Positions 8,720 through 17,748 of a stretch of DNA of 64,000 bases are shown here, in pieces (the first letter of the stretch is position 1; every line of letters begins with the position of its first letter). A model generated the notes under the pieces. That model was not told where the DNA came from and did not search any database. It saw only the letters and a program-made list of their open reading frames with translations. The translations under genes and the position numbers were made by a program. The stretch comes from Candidatus Zixiibacteriota bacterium (GTDB lineage: Bacteria > Zixibacteria > MSB-5A5 > GN15 > FEB-12). The stretch lies in NCBI GenBank assembly GCA_029860345.1, contig JAOUBJ010000006.1, forward strand, positions 62,001-126,000, written 5' to 3'.

Positions 8720-10048
8720 ATGGCCAAAGCGACTAAGAGCAAGAAGAGCAAATCGACCCGCAAGCGCCATCCGCGCAGTATGGTGCAGCGCAAGAATACG
8801 ACTATCCCGATCTCTGTCTTCGATAACGTCATGAAGCAGTTCGATACGGCGGCACGCAAGCTCAAGTTGGACAAGTCGCTTTTGGAATTCATCAAGATGC
8901 CTCGGCGGAGTTCTATTGCCAAGCTGCCGGTGCGCATGGACGACGGCAGCTATCAAATCTACACAGGTTATCGCGTACAACACTCCATCGCACGTGGTCC
9001 CGCCAAAGGAGGTATCCGCTACCATCCCGGCGTGACTCTGGATGAAGTGCAGGCCTTGGCCTCATGGATGACCTGGAAAAGTGCGGTGGTGAATATACCT
9101 TTCGGTGGCGGCAAAGGCGGCATAATCTGCGACCCGCAAAAAATGTCAGAAGGGGAGTTGGAACGACTGACCAGACGGTACGCCGCTGATATGATTGACC
9201 TGTTCGGTCCCGATGTTGATATCCCGGCGCCGGATGTGGGCACCGGCCCGAAAGTGATGGGCTGGTTTATGGATACCTACTCGATGAAAGACAGCCACGT
9301 GACACCGGCCGTGGTCACCGGCAAGCCGATCGCCCTGGGTGGTTCGCGCGGACGGGCCGAGGCCACCGGACGCGGTGTCATGCTGACCGTTCGTGAGGCG
9401 GCGGCACATCTTAAACTCGACCTCAAGAATGCGACCGCTTCGGTCCAGGGTTTCGGCAACGTCGGCTCGGTCTCGGCTCTTTTGCTGCAGGAGCTTGGAG
9501 TGCGCTTCACACATGTCTCCGATGTAACGGGCGCGATTTGCAATCCCTCAGGCATTGATATCAAAGCACTGGTTCAACACGTGGCGGCAACAAAGTCTGT
9601 GCTGGGCTTCGCGGGCACAAAGAAAATCCGACCCAAGGACATTCTCTACGCCAAGGTTGACATCCTCATCCCCGCCGCCCTGGAAAACCAGATCACGGAG
9701 GCCAACGCCCACCGTGTGCGCTGCAAGATCATCGCCGAAGGAGCCAACGGACCGACTACACCGGAAGCCGACCGCATCCTCAAGAAGAATGGTATCATGG
9801 TCATCCCGGATATTCTGTGCAACGCCGGCGGCGTCACGGTCTCGTATTTTGAGTGGGTGCAGAATCGGATAGGTTACTTCTGGCCCGAGGAAGAGGTCAA
9901 CCGTCGCCTGGAGGAAAAAATGGTGGCCGCTTTTCACGACGTGCTCAACATGTCTCGCTCCAACCGCACCAGCCTGCGTATCGGCGCTTTCATGCTGGCT
10001 ATCACTCGTGTGATCGAAGTCGTGCAGATGCGTGGAATCTACTCGTAG
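8720..10048 (+). CDS. gdhA: Glu/Leu/Phe/Val dehydrogenase (glutamate dehydrogenase)
   Basis: 442 residues from ATG 8720, which has AAAGGA nine bases upstream; an in-frame GTG at 8687 overlapping the glycosylase stop has no ribosome site. It catalyses reversible oxidative deamination of glutamate. The dimerisation/substrate half has GPAKGGIRYHPGV and the catalytic lysine in PFGGGKGGIICDP; APDVGTGPKVMGW follows. The Rossmann half has QGFGNVGSVSA. The first 25 residues are an unusual Lys/Arg/Ser-rich extension. Glutamate as substrate is the family default; a branched-chain preference cannot be excluded. Confidence 0.92.
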   Translation: MAKATKSKKSKSTRKRHPRSMVQRKNTTIPISVFDNVMKQFDTAARKLKLDKSLLEFIKMPRRSSIAKLPVRMDDGSYQIYTGYRVQHSIARGPAKGGIRYHPGVTLDEVQALASWMTWKSAVVNIPFGGGKGGIICDPQKMSEGELERLTRRYAADMIDLFGPDVDIPAPDVGTGPKVMGWFMDTYSMKDSHVTPAVVTGKPIALGGSRGRAEATGRGVMLTVREAAAHLKLDLKNATASVQGFGNVGSVSALLLQELGVRFTHVSDVTGAICNPSGIDIKALVQHVAATKSVLGFAGTKKIRPKDILYAKVDILIPAALENQITEANAHRVRCKIIAEGANGPTTPEADRILKKNGIMVIPDILCNAGGVTVSYFEWVQNRIGYFWPEEEVNRRLEEKMVAAFHDVLNMSRSNRTSLRIGAFMLAITRVIEVVQMRGIYS

Positions 10049-10063
10049 TCACCCGGAGTCGGC

Positions 10064-11470
10064 GTGGAATACTTTTGGGTTATAATTGCATACCTGGTCA
10101 TCTTGATCGGCGTCGGTGCCTGGCGCAGTCGCTCGGTCAAGACACAGGAAGACTTTATGGTGGCCGGGCGCGGGCTTTCGGCCAAAGTACTGGTCGGGAC
10201 GTTGCTGGCCACCTGGATCGGTTCCGGCTCGATCATCGCCGGGGCGGGGCTGGCCTACGACAGAGGTATCCCGGCCCTATGGTTCAACCTCGGCGTCTGG
10301 GTGGCCCTCGTTGTCCTTTACCTGGTAGCGGGGCGGGCACGCGCCTTCGCCCAGTTCACGGTGCCGGACATTCTGGAGGCGCGCTACAACAGCACGGCTC
10401 GTCTGCTGGGCACCCTGGTTACGATCATTGCTTACACCGCTATTGTCAGTTATCAATTCAGAGCCGGTGGCATGGTGCTCAATCTTGTAACCGGCATCAG
10501 TGTCGAATGGGGTATGATCATCACGGCCGCGTTTGTGATCGGCTACACGATTCTGGCCGGGATGTTGTCGGTGGCCTACACCGATGTCGTCAACGGCGTC
10601 ATCATGGTGATTGGATTGCTGATCGCACTACCGTTTCTTCTGGACAACGCCGGTGGAATCGAAGGCGTCATACAAGCCCTGCCCGACGCGCACCTGCAGC
10701 CGCTGGGTGATATGACCTTGTTGGAAGCGCTCGGCTATTCGCTACCGGCCATGCTGCTACTGTTGGGCGAGTCAGGAATGTATCAACGGTTTTTCTCGGC
10801 AAAAGATGAACGGACGGCCAAACGTTCGGTCGTTGGGTGGATCATCGGTACGATCTTTGTCGAAGCGCTGATTGTCGTTCTCGCTATTATTGGCAGCGCC
10901 GTCTTTACAGACATCGAATCGGAGATGGTCATCCTGCACGTTGTCCGTTTCGGACTGCCGCTGTTCGTCGGTTGCCTCTGCCTGGCGGCAATAGTAGCGG
11001 TGATAGTCTCGACCGCCGATTCTTTCTTGCTGGTTCCGGCGACCAACATCATGCGCGACATATATCAGCGCTTCATCAACCCTAAGGCTTCACAAGAGCA
11101 GATGGTGCGATACTCGCGATACGTTGTCCTGCTGTTAGGTCTGTTTGCTTTTGCTCAGGTGCGCTTTTTTGAAAAAGTGCTTGAGATGGCCATTTACGCT
11201 TACACCATGTACGGCGTCGGCATTACGCCCGCCGTAATGGCCGCGTTCTTCTGGAAACGAGCTACAGCCTCAGGCGGTGTCAGTTCCATTGCATCCGGCA
11301 TGACCGTAACGATTATCTGGGAACTGGCGGCGCAACCGTTTGACATCCCAACCGTGTACCCCGCCCTGCTGCTTTCACTCGGTTGTCTTATCATCGTGAG
11401 TCTGCTGTCCAAGCCTCCCGACCGCCGTCAGTGGGAACCGTTTCAGGAACAGACCGGAGTTGTAAAGTGA
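10064..11470 (+). CDS. Sodium:solute symporter family protein
   Basis: 468 residues beginning at GTG 10064 with CCGGAG five bases before. It has about 13 hydrophobic segments of the SSS family (proline/pantothenate/sugar Na+ symporters). Family cues are the TM1 region YLVILIGVGAWRSRSVKTQEDF, the GTLLATWIGSGSIIAGAG stretch and the later CLAAIVAVIVSTADSFLL (equivalent to the A-x-S-T-x-D-S-x-L Na+-site helix). The substrate is unknown. It starts 15 bases after gdhA, so import of an amino or organic acid feeding the dehydrogenase is a reasonable guess. Confidence 0.88.
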   Translation: MEYFWVIIAYLVILIGVGAWRSRSVKTQEDFMVAGRGLSAKVLVGTLLATWIGSGSIIAGAGLAYDRGIPALWFNLGVWVALVVLYLVAGRARAFAQFTVPDILEARYNSTARLLGTLVTIIAYTAIVSYQFRAGGMVLNLVTGISVEWGMIITAAFVIGYTILAGMLSVAYTDVVNGVIMVIGLLIALPFLLDNAGGIEGVIQALPDAHLQPLGDMTLLEALGYSLPAMLLLLGESGMYQRFFSAKDERTAKRSVVGWIIGTIFVEALIVVLAIIGSAVFTDIESEMVILHVVRFGLPLFVGCLCLAAIVAVIVSTADSFLLVPATNIMRDIYQRFINPKASQEQMVRYSRYVVLLLGLFAFAQVRFFEKVLEMAIYAYTMYGVGITPAVMAAFFWKRATASGGVSSIASGMTVTIIWELAAQPFDIPTVYPALLLSLGCLIIVSLLSKPPDRRQWEPFQEQTGVVK

Positions 11471-11524
11471 GGGACAATGTTTTCGCGTATGCGTCAGATT
11501 GGCAATTATGGAAGGATACTGATT

Positions 11525-13606
11525 ATGAATCGTCAATGGTTGATACTGCTGACTCTAACCGCGCTTCTGCTGGCTGAGGACGACACTGTGGCCCAGTCGC
11601 GCTACATAAATGACGAGCAAGTGGCCGCGGTTGTAGGCCAGCTTGTTGAGATGCATGGTTCGCCGGCGAATGAACATATTGCACGAGGCGTTCGACAGGT
11701 GGCCGAACGCTGGAGAGAAAGTGACGGTACAGCCGAACAGTTTGCGCAGTTTTGCACCTCGCAGTATATAGCCGATCCCGATCAGCGCCAAGTTACCGCG
11801 GACCGCTTTGAAGATGCCTTTGCAACCATGTGGGGACACTTTCGAGAGATGGGCCGTGACCTGAGTTGGCATTTGGACATCGCCACCGGACCTTTGCAGC
11901 CGATTGACTACATGTTTGCCCGCTATTCGGCCTCGGCCCATTGGACCGAGGACATGTTCACCTCGAAAATAGCTTTCGTGGCGTTGTTGAACTATCCACT
12001 GTACAGCCTGCCTGAGCTGCTGGAAGGTGGTCCGGCCTGGACCCGCGACTACTGGGCGCAGGCTCGATTGGCCTCGTCGTTCTCGGCTCGGGTACCGGCC
12101 GAGGTATCTCAGCACATCAGCAGTACGTACACAGCAGGCGATGCCTATATCGGTGCCTACAACATTTACATGCATCATCTGCTGACTGCGGACGGCCGAC
12201 GCCTCTTCCCCCGCGAACTCAAACTGGTATCGCATTGGAACCTGCGCGATGAACTCAAAGCAGCCTACGCCGAACCGGACGGACTTGAGCGCCAGGAGAT
12301 GATCTATGAGTTGATGCTCAGAATTATCCGGCAAGAGATACCTGAGGCGGTCGTCAACAACCCGGCTGTCGACTGGAATCTGTCGACCAATGAAGTGACT
12401 CTGGCATCAGATATTGACGGCCAATTGCCGACCGGCTGGACGGCCGAAGGCGCTCCCGGAGACAGCTATGACAATCAACGCGAACCCGACACGCGGTACG
12501 GGCATCTGTTGGCCATGTTTCACGCTCAGGGAAAAGCCGACCAGTACTATCCACATCTGCCGACATTGATGGACCGTCGCTTTGAACGGGATCGCGAGAT
12601 GCCTGAACACGACGTTGAAAAAATACTCATTTCGGTGTTGTCCTCGGATGTCGTGGCCAAGGTCGGGAAACTGATCGAGCAACGACTGGACCGCAAACTT
12701 CGCCCCTTCGATATATGGTATGCCGGATTCAAGTCGCGCGCGGGTATCTCAGAAGATGAGTTGGACAAAATTGTCGGCGAGAAGTATCCCACTGCTCAGG
12801 CCTTCCAGAACGACATGGTACGGATTCTGACCACGCTCGGTTTCGATGACGAAACCGCGGCTTTCCTGGAGGAACACATTGAGATCGATCCGTCGCGCGG
12901 AATCGGTCATGCTTCCGGCCCCGGACGACGGGTCGACAAAGCGCGCCTGCGCACGCGGATCGGCGACGACGGTATGGATTACAAGGGCTACAACATCGCC
13001 ATCCACGAGTTCGGACACAATGTCGAGCAGGTTCTGTCGTTGACCAAAGTTGACCACACTTTATTGCGCGGCGTTCCCAACACCGCCTTCACCGAGGGAT
13101 TCGCCTTTGTATTCCAGTCGCGCGACCTGGAACTGCTGGGCGTGGCCGAACCCGACGCATCGACCGAGCATATCAAGACATTGGATGTTCTCTGGTCGAC
13201 CTACGAGATCGGCGGCGTGGCTTTGTTAGACATGCGCGTATGGAATTGGATGTACGACCACCCCAAGGCAACACCGGCGGAGTTGCGCGACGGCGTAATC
13301 AGTCTGGCCAAAGAAATATGGAACGAGTATTATGCACCGGTCTTTGGATCATCGGATAGCGAGATCCTTGCTATCTATTCGCACATGATCGACGCTGCGC
13401 TCTACCTGCCCAACTATCCGCTGGGCCATATCATCGCCTTTCAAGTAGAGCAACACTTGAAACAACACGGCCTGGCCTCGGAAATGGAGCGCATGTGCAG
13501 GATCGGTTCGGTCACGCCGGACCACTGGATGTACCAGGCGGTCGGCACCGGGATCTCCACCGAACCGCTTTTGCATGCAGCCGAGGACGCCCTGAATGCC
13601 CTTTAA
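11525..13606 (+). CDS. Exported zinc metallopeptidase-like protein (HExxH gluzincin)
   Basis: 693 residues from ATG 11525, chosen for AAGGA eight bases upstream and because it then begins with a signal peptide (MNRQWLILLTLTALLLA, cleavage likely near AQS). The zinc site is H494-E495-F-G-H498 in IAIHEFGHNVEQ, and a probable third ligand is E524 in FTEGFAFVF, the gluzincin pattern. The rest is helical, with no domain I recognise, and no transmembrane segment beyond the signal. It lies directly after the symporter (54 bases). A peptidase supplying substrates for that transporter is plausible but unproven. Confidence 0.72.
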   Translation: MNRQWLILLTLTALLLAEDDTVAQSRYINDEQVAAVVGQLVEMHGSPANEHIARGVRQVAERWRESDGTAEQFAQFCTSQYIADPDQRQVTADRFEDAFATMWGHFREMGRDLSWHLDIATGPLQPIDYMFARYSASAHWTEDMFTSKIAFVALLNYPLYSLPELLEGGPAWTRDYWAQARLASSFSARVPAEVSQHISSTYTAGDAYIGAYNIYMHHLLTADGRRLFPRELKLVSHWNLRDELKAAYAEPDGLERQEMIYELMLRIIRQEIPEAVVNNPAVDWNLSTNEVTLASDIDGQLPTGWTAEGAPGDSYDNQREPDTRYGHLLAMFHAQGKADQYYPHLPTLMDRRFERDREMPEHDVEKILISVLSSDVVAKVGKLIEQRLDRKLRPFDIWYAGFKSRAGISEDELDKIVGEKYPTAQAFQNDMVRILTTLGFDDETAAFLEEHIEIDPSRGIGHASGPGRRVDKARLRTRIGDDGMDYKGYNIAIHEFGHNVEQVLSLTKVDHTLLRGVPNTAFTEGFAFVFQSRDLELLGVAEPDASTEHIKTLDVLWSTYEIGGVALLDMRVWNWMYDHPKATPAELRDGVISLAKEIWNEYYAPVFGSSDSEILAIYSHMIDAALYLPNYPLGHIIAFQVEQHLKQHGLASEMERMCRIGSVTPDHWMYQAVGTGISTEPLLHAAEDALNAL

Positions 13607-13656
13607 CAGTAGGTCTCCCCAGCTTTCGCAATGATGTCGCCTTGAAACATTCAGTG

Positions 13657-14880
13657 ATGCATATCTCCCCGTCGGCCGCGAAACGGCTGGCGCTGCACCG
13701 TCAACTACTGGACGGACGCACAAAACTCGCACACGGCAAGGAGGGTGTTGCGCAGGTGATCGAGAAACTCGGTTACGTGCAACTCGATACCATCGCGGTT
13801 ATTCAACGCGCTCACCATCACACTCTCTGGACCCGGCACCCTGATTACGAACTCAACATGCTGCACGAACTTCAGGCCGTGGATCGACGCATCTTCGAGT
13901 ACTGGGGTCATGCCGCATCGTATTTGCCGATGATCGATTATCGCTACTATCTGCCGAGGATGCGTCGCTCCGATGATCCCCATAGCAAATGGGAAAAACA
14001 GCGGCTGGAGAAGTGTGGTCACCTCATGCCGGAAGTACTGAAAAGAATTCGCAACGAAGGTCCCTTGAGTTCTGCCGACTTTGCACGAACTGATGAACGC
14101 AAGCGGGGTCCCTGGTGGGACTGGCGACCTACCAAAGTGGCCTTGGAATTGTTGTTCGTCAGGGGTGAGTTGATGATCACCGAACGACGCAACTTTCATC
14201 GCGTCTACGACCTGACCGAAAGAGTGCTGCCGAGCGACACCGACACAACCGTTCCTTCCAATGCCGAGTGGGGACGGTTTCTGGTACGTCGCGCCCTGGA
14301 GGCCTATGGTGTCGCGAACGAGTACGACATTCGTTTCCATATTCACGGCGCCGGCAAGGAGATCATCGCGGCAGCTATCAACGACCTGGTCGAGTCGGGG
14401 GAGGTTGTATGCGTCACTGTCGGTCGGGACAGGGATAGCCGATGGTATGGTCTGTCGGATTGTCTGCATAGTTTCTCCCTGCGTAAGAACCGGCCGCGCC
14501 TGCACCTGTTGTCACCGTTTGACAACATGATCATTCAACGTGAGCGCCTAAAGCAACTTTTCAACTTCGACTATACGCTGGAATGTTATGTCCCGGCGCC
14601 GAAGCGTAGGTATGGATACTTCAGCCTGCCGATTCTTTGGGGTGAAGCGTTCGTCGGCCGCCTTGACGCCAAAGCGGTGCGCAAGAAGCGTCTGTTGATC
14701 GTTCGTGCGTTGCATCTGGAGCCGGATTTCATCTCCGACGATCGATTCCTGAGCGCTTTGGCCACCAAGTTGTGGGACATGGCTGCTTTTAACGAATGCG
14801 ACGAGATTCAAGTCAAATCAACGTCGCCTGGAAGAGTCAAGAAGTCCCTCCAAAAGCAACTCAAGCTGAAGCGGCGTTAG
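13657..14880 (+). CDS. YcaQ-like winged-helix protein (crosslink-repair glycosylase family)
   Basis: 407 residues from ATG 13657; the longer frame overlaps the peptidase gene and has no start signals. It matches the HTH_42/YcaQ family: LGYVQLDTIAVIQRAHHHTLWTRHP near the N-terminus, the EYWGHAASYLPM segment, and the later LLSPFDNMIIQRERLKQLFNFDY. E. coli YcaQ unhooks interstrand DNA crosslinks, with catalytic QxD/QxQ-type residues; here QLDT is present. Many relatives in this family are uncharacterised. The C-terminus is strongly basic (KKSLQKQLKLKRR). Confidence 0.8.
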   Translation: MHISPSAAKRLALHRQLLDGRTKLAHGKEGVAQVIEKLGYVQLDTIAVIQRAHHHTLWTRHPDYELNMLHELQAVDRRIFEYWGHAASYLPMIDYRYYLPRMRRSDDPHSKWEKQRLEKCGHLMPEVLKRIRNEGPLSSADFARTDERKRGPWWDWRPTKVALELLFVRGELMITERRNFHRVYDLTERVLPSDTDTTVPSNAEWGRFLVRRALEAYGVANEYDIRFHIHGAGKEIIAAAINDLVESGEVVCVTVGRDRDSRWYGLSDCLHSFSLRKNRPRLHLLSPFDNMIIQRERLKQLFNFDYTLECYVPAPKRRYGYFSLPILWGEAFVGRLDAKAVRKKRLLIVRALHLEPDFISDDRFLSALATKLWDMAAFNECDEIQVKSTSPGRVKKSLQKQLKLKRR

Positions 14881-15285
14881 GTAACGTCACTTATGCCTCG
14901 ACTGCGCTCGGCATGACATAGACGGCAGATGTGGACACCCGCCGGTCCTCACTTGTGGCCTTGGGCGACCCCGCCCGACGAATGCGATGCGTGCCACAAG
15001 CTGTCAGGCGAGTCGCCTTATAGCACCTGCATCTCATACCGCTCGCCGGCAATGACGACGGTTGAGGCGCTCAAGGCAATGCGCACGATGCGCGAGAGAC
15101 ACGGCTTGTCCGTGTGTTGTGTCGGGTCTTGGACACACCAAAGGTGTGGGTGTGACCCGACACGCAAGTACATGTGGGATCTGCGCGGCAGGTCACACAA
15201 ATTCGCTTGCACGAATTCGCAAGACCTGCCGCAACAAGCCATGGTGGTTTCATCAAAGACTCCGTGGCCCCTGTGCTGTGCGCCG
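14881..15285. repeat. Intergenic region with three palindromic repeat families
   Basis: No gene is supported. 14893-14914 is a CTTCGACTGCGCTC-type hairpin with ATGCC/GGCAT arms. 15003-15018 is half of the palindrome GTCAGGCGAGTCGCCTGAC, preceded by GGGCGACCCCGCCCGA, a combination that recurs at 63600-63680. 15115-15165 has nested GTGTCGGGTC/GACCCGACAC arms. 15185-15232 has perfect ten-base arms GCGGCAGGTC/GACCTGCCGC. The convergent pbpC and ycaQ-like genes end on either side, so some of these hairpins may stop transcription. Confidence 0.7.
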
Positions 15286-17748
15286 TCAATCCTTCATCAA
15301 CACCGTAAAGATACGCTCAGAACGCGCGCCATCCTCATCCACCAGTACCAATTTGTGCTCACCCGGTTTGGGCGCCAATGACATCTGATGCAGGTCAACC
15401 GTCGACCCCAGGTAATCGCCGTCAAGGTGCCAGAAGATCGTGGTGCGAGGATCGCGGTGGGCTGCTTCGAAAACTGTCCGCCCCCTGACGCCGTCAAGCT
15501 GGGACGGCACGTAGATATTTCCCTTCCAGCCGGGGTAAACAACAGCCATGGGACCTGACCGACTGTCGGCGCCGGACTCGTTACAATCCGGACGGAATGG
15601 CGGCAACGGTTTGTAATCGACATGGCTCTCCCGGTAATACCACTCCATCGCGGGCGGCAGTACGAACCACGGCACGGATCTGAGAGCGGCCAGGCGTTCA
15701 CAGTCGGTGCTGATTTGCCAGGCCAAAGTTGAGTCGCAGTGAACGAGGCGGCAATACGAACATGAGCTGTTGTGCAATCCGGACGGCGGCACCAATGTCG
15801 ACACAGTTGATGCACAATCGGGACCGATGCGACACCCGCTCTTTGCACAGACGTCGATCTGCACCAGACGGCTTTCGGGGCAGTCGAACCAGTCGGACGC
15901 AGGTAGCAACCCGAACAGATCGAACAGAATCGGCGCGGCTGCGGCAAGCCCGGTCAAGCCGGGTCGTCCTTCGCCATCGGCGTTACCGACCCACACGCCG
16001 ACGGCATGGGCGGGCGTCACACCGATCGCCCAGGCATCGCGAAAACCCTGGCTGGTAGCGGTTTTCCAGGCCACCTGGCGCGACGACGTGAACTCGCGCC
16101 AGGTGCTCTCTTCATCCGGACGGGTGACTTCAAGCATGGCTTTCAAGGTCAGCCAACAGGCGGCTGCATCCAGAGGTGCGGCGGTGATCGTGGAGCGCGA
16201 CGACCGGATACCACCTGCCGGTTTGTCCGATACCGTCCCCGACAATGTATCATACAAAGGCGCAAAGAAAACGCGCGTGTCTTCTGATTTGGATATGAAG
16301 TGATTATTGACCTGGCGGGCCATACCGGCGTAGATCCCGGTAAGGTCCCACAAAGTACCTTCGGCTCCACCCAGAATAAGTGACAGTCCGTAGTCGGTGG
16401 CCTTACGGTGCAAGGTTGACATGCCCAGTCGACTCAAAAGAGAGTAAAAGCGACTGCCGCCATAAGAGTGGAGCATTCGAACAGCCGGAACATTCAATGA
16501 ACGGGCCAGAGCCGCCGAGGCGGGAACGGCTCCCTGGTAAGTTCGGCTGTAGTTCTCGGGGGCGAAACCGGCAATGCGTATGGGGACGTCGGCCACCAGC
16601 TCCTCCGGAAGTAGTTCTCCGGACTGCATCATTCCGCCGTACAACAGAGGTTTGAGAATGCTGCCGGTACTGCGTGGCGAAGTTATCACATCGACATGGT
16701 GATGGTGATCCGCCGACACACTGTCCCAGGCGTTACCAACGTAGGCAATCACCGCACCGGTAGAGACATCCAGAATAATCGCCGCGGCGTTATGGACACC
16801 GTTACCGGCCAGTGATTCAAGATGCTTGGCTACGACAGCGGAGGCTCGTCGCTGTATGTATCCATCCAAAGTCGTGGTCAAACGTGATGCGCCGGTGGTG
16901 GCTGCTCTCGCGGCTCCGTCGTATTCATTTCGTCGTTTGGTTTCAGCTTTGTGCCGAGCCAACAGGTGCGGCGCCGCGCTCGGCAGAGGATGCGGTTTGA
17001 GCGGAAGAGGTTCCATCCGAGCCAGCGCGCAGCTTACGGAATCAATAACACCTTGCCGCCACAACCTGCCCAGAAGTCGATCACGCTTGCCCAACAACGC
17101 ATCTCGGTTGCGACCGGGATGGATAAGGGCCGGACTGTTCGGCAAGACCGCCAGCATGGCCGCCTCGGCCCAGGAGAGTTGCTCGGGTCGACGTCCGAAA
17201 TAGCGCCAGGCGGCCGCCTCAAGTCCGACCACGTTACCACCGAACGGCGCGTGCGAACTATACAGAGACAGAATACGTTCTTTGTCGGTCGACAACTCCA
17301 ACCTGAGCGCCATAGCCATCTCCAGCATCTTCTCAACGACCGTGCGCGCCCGGCCACGTCTGGACAAACGGATCGTCTGCATGGTGAGCGTGCTGGCGCC
17401 TGATACCACCCGTCGGGAACTCACATTCTGCCACATCGCACGGACCAACGCCAGTGGGTCCACACCGGGATGTCGGTAGAACCGTTGGTCCTCAAAGGCG
17501 ATCAAGGCTTGAGCGAATCGATTGGGAACCGATGCACCCGGCGGGAAGCGCCACTGTTCATCGGCGGCGATAGTAGCCCCCAACAGTCCACCCTCGCAAT
17601 CCAGAATGACCGTAGAGTATGGGTCCTCAAACAACGGCGACGGCAAGCAGGTCCAGAACCAGACCAGGCAGATACAGACCAAAGCTGCGATGAGTATCCG
17701 TCGAGGTGTGACTATCAAAGCCCCGATGTGCCATGGTCTGACTATCAC
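15286..17748 (-). CDS. pbpC: Penicillin-binding protein 1C
   Basis: 820 residues, bifunctional peptidoglycan glycosyltransferase/transpeptidase. After an N-terminal membrane anchor (ILIAALVCICLVWFW) the GT51 domain has EDQRFYRHPGVDPLALVRAM and GASTLTMQTIRL. The transpeptidase domain has SILKP (SxxK), SLN and WKTATSQGFRDAW. The last motif is KTA rather than the usual KTG. The PBP1C hallmarks follow: a cysteine-rich insert (CAKSGCRIGPDC, SCSYCRLVHC) and a BiPBP_C-type beta domain. It starts inside the stop of the alpha-2-macroglobulin gene (ATGA overlap), the conserved pairing in which the inhibitor protects the periplasm and PBP1C repairs the wall. Confidence 0.95.
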   Translation of the reverse strand: MIVRPWHIGALIVTPRRILIAALVCICLVWFWTCLPSPLFEDPYSTVILDCEGGLLGATIAADEQWRFPPGASVPNRFAQALIAFEDQRFYRHPGVDPLALVRAMWQNVSSRRVVSGASTLTMQTIRLSRRGRARTVVEKMLEMAMALRLELSTDKERILSLYSSHAPFGGNVVGLEAAAWRYFGRRPEQLSWAEAAMLAVLPNSPALIHPGRNRDALLGKRDRLLGRLWRQGVIDSVSCALARMEPLPLKPHPLPSAAPHLLARHKAETKRRNEYDGAARAATTGASRLTTTLDGYIQRRASAVVAKHLESLAGNGVHNAAAIILDVSTGAVIAYVGNAWDSVSADHHHHVDVITSPRSTGSILKPLLYGGMMQSGELLPEELVADVPIRIAGFAPENYSRTYQGAVPASAALARSLNVPAVRMLHSYGGSRFYSLLSRLGMSTLHRKATDYGLSLILGGAEGTLWDLTGIYAGMARQVNNHFISKSEDTRVFFAPLYDTLSGTVSDKPAGGIRSSRSTITAAPLDAAACWLTLKAMLEVTRPDEESTWREFTSSRQVAWKTATSQGFRDAWAIGVTPAHAVGVWVGNADGEGRPGLTGLAAAAPILFDLFGLLPASDWFDCPESRLVQIDVCAKSGCRIGPDCASTVSTLVPPSGLHNSSCSYCRLVHCDSTLAWQISTDCERLAALRSVPWFVLPPAMEWYYRESHVDYKPLPPFRPDCNESGADSRSGPMAVVYPGWKGNIYVPSQLDGVRGRTVFEAAHRDPRTTIFWHLDGDYLGSTVDLHQMSLAPKPGEHKLVLVDEDGARSERIFTVLMKD

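Noticed and set aside
13495-13656. N-terminal extension of the YcaQ-like protein
   Set aside because: It overlaps the peptidase gene in another frame, lacks a ribosome site and has no match to the family; ATG 13657 begins the conserved part.
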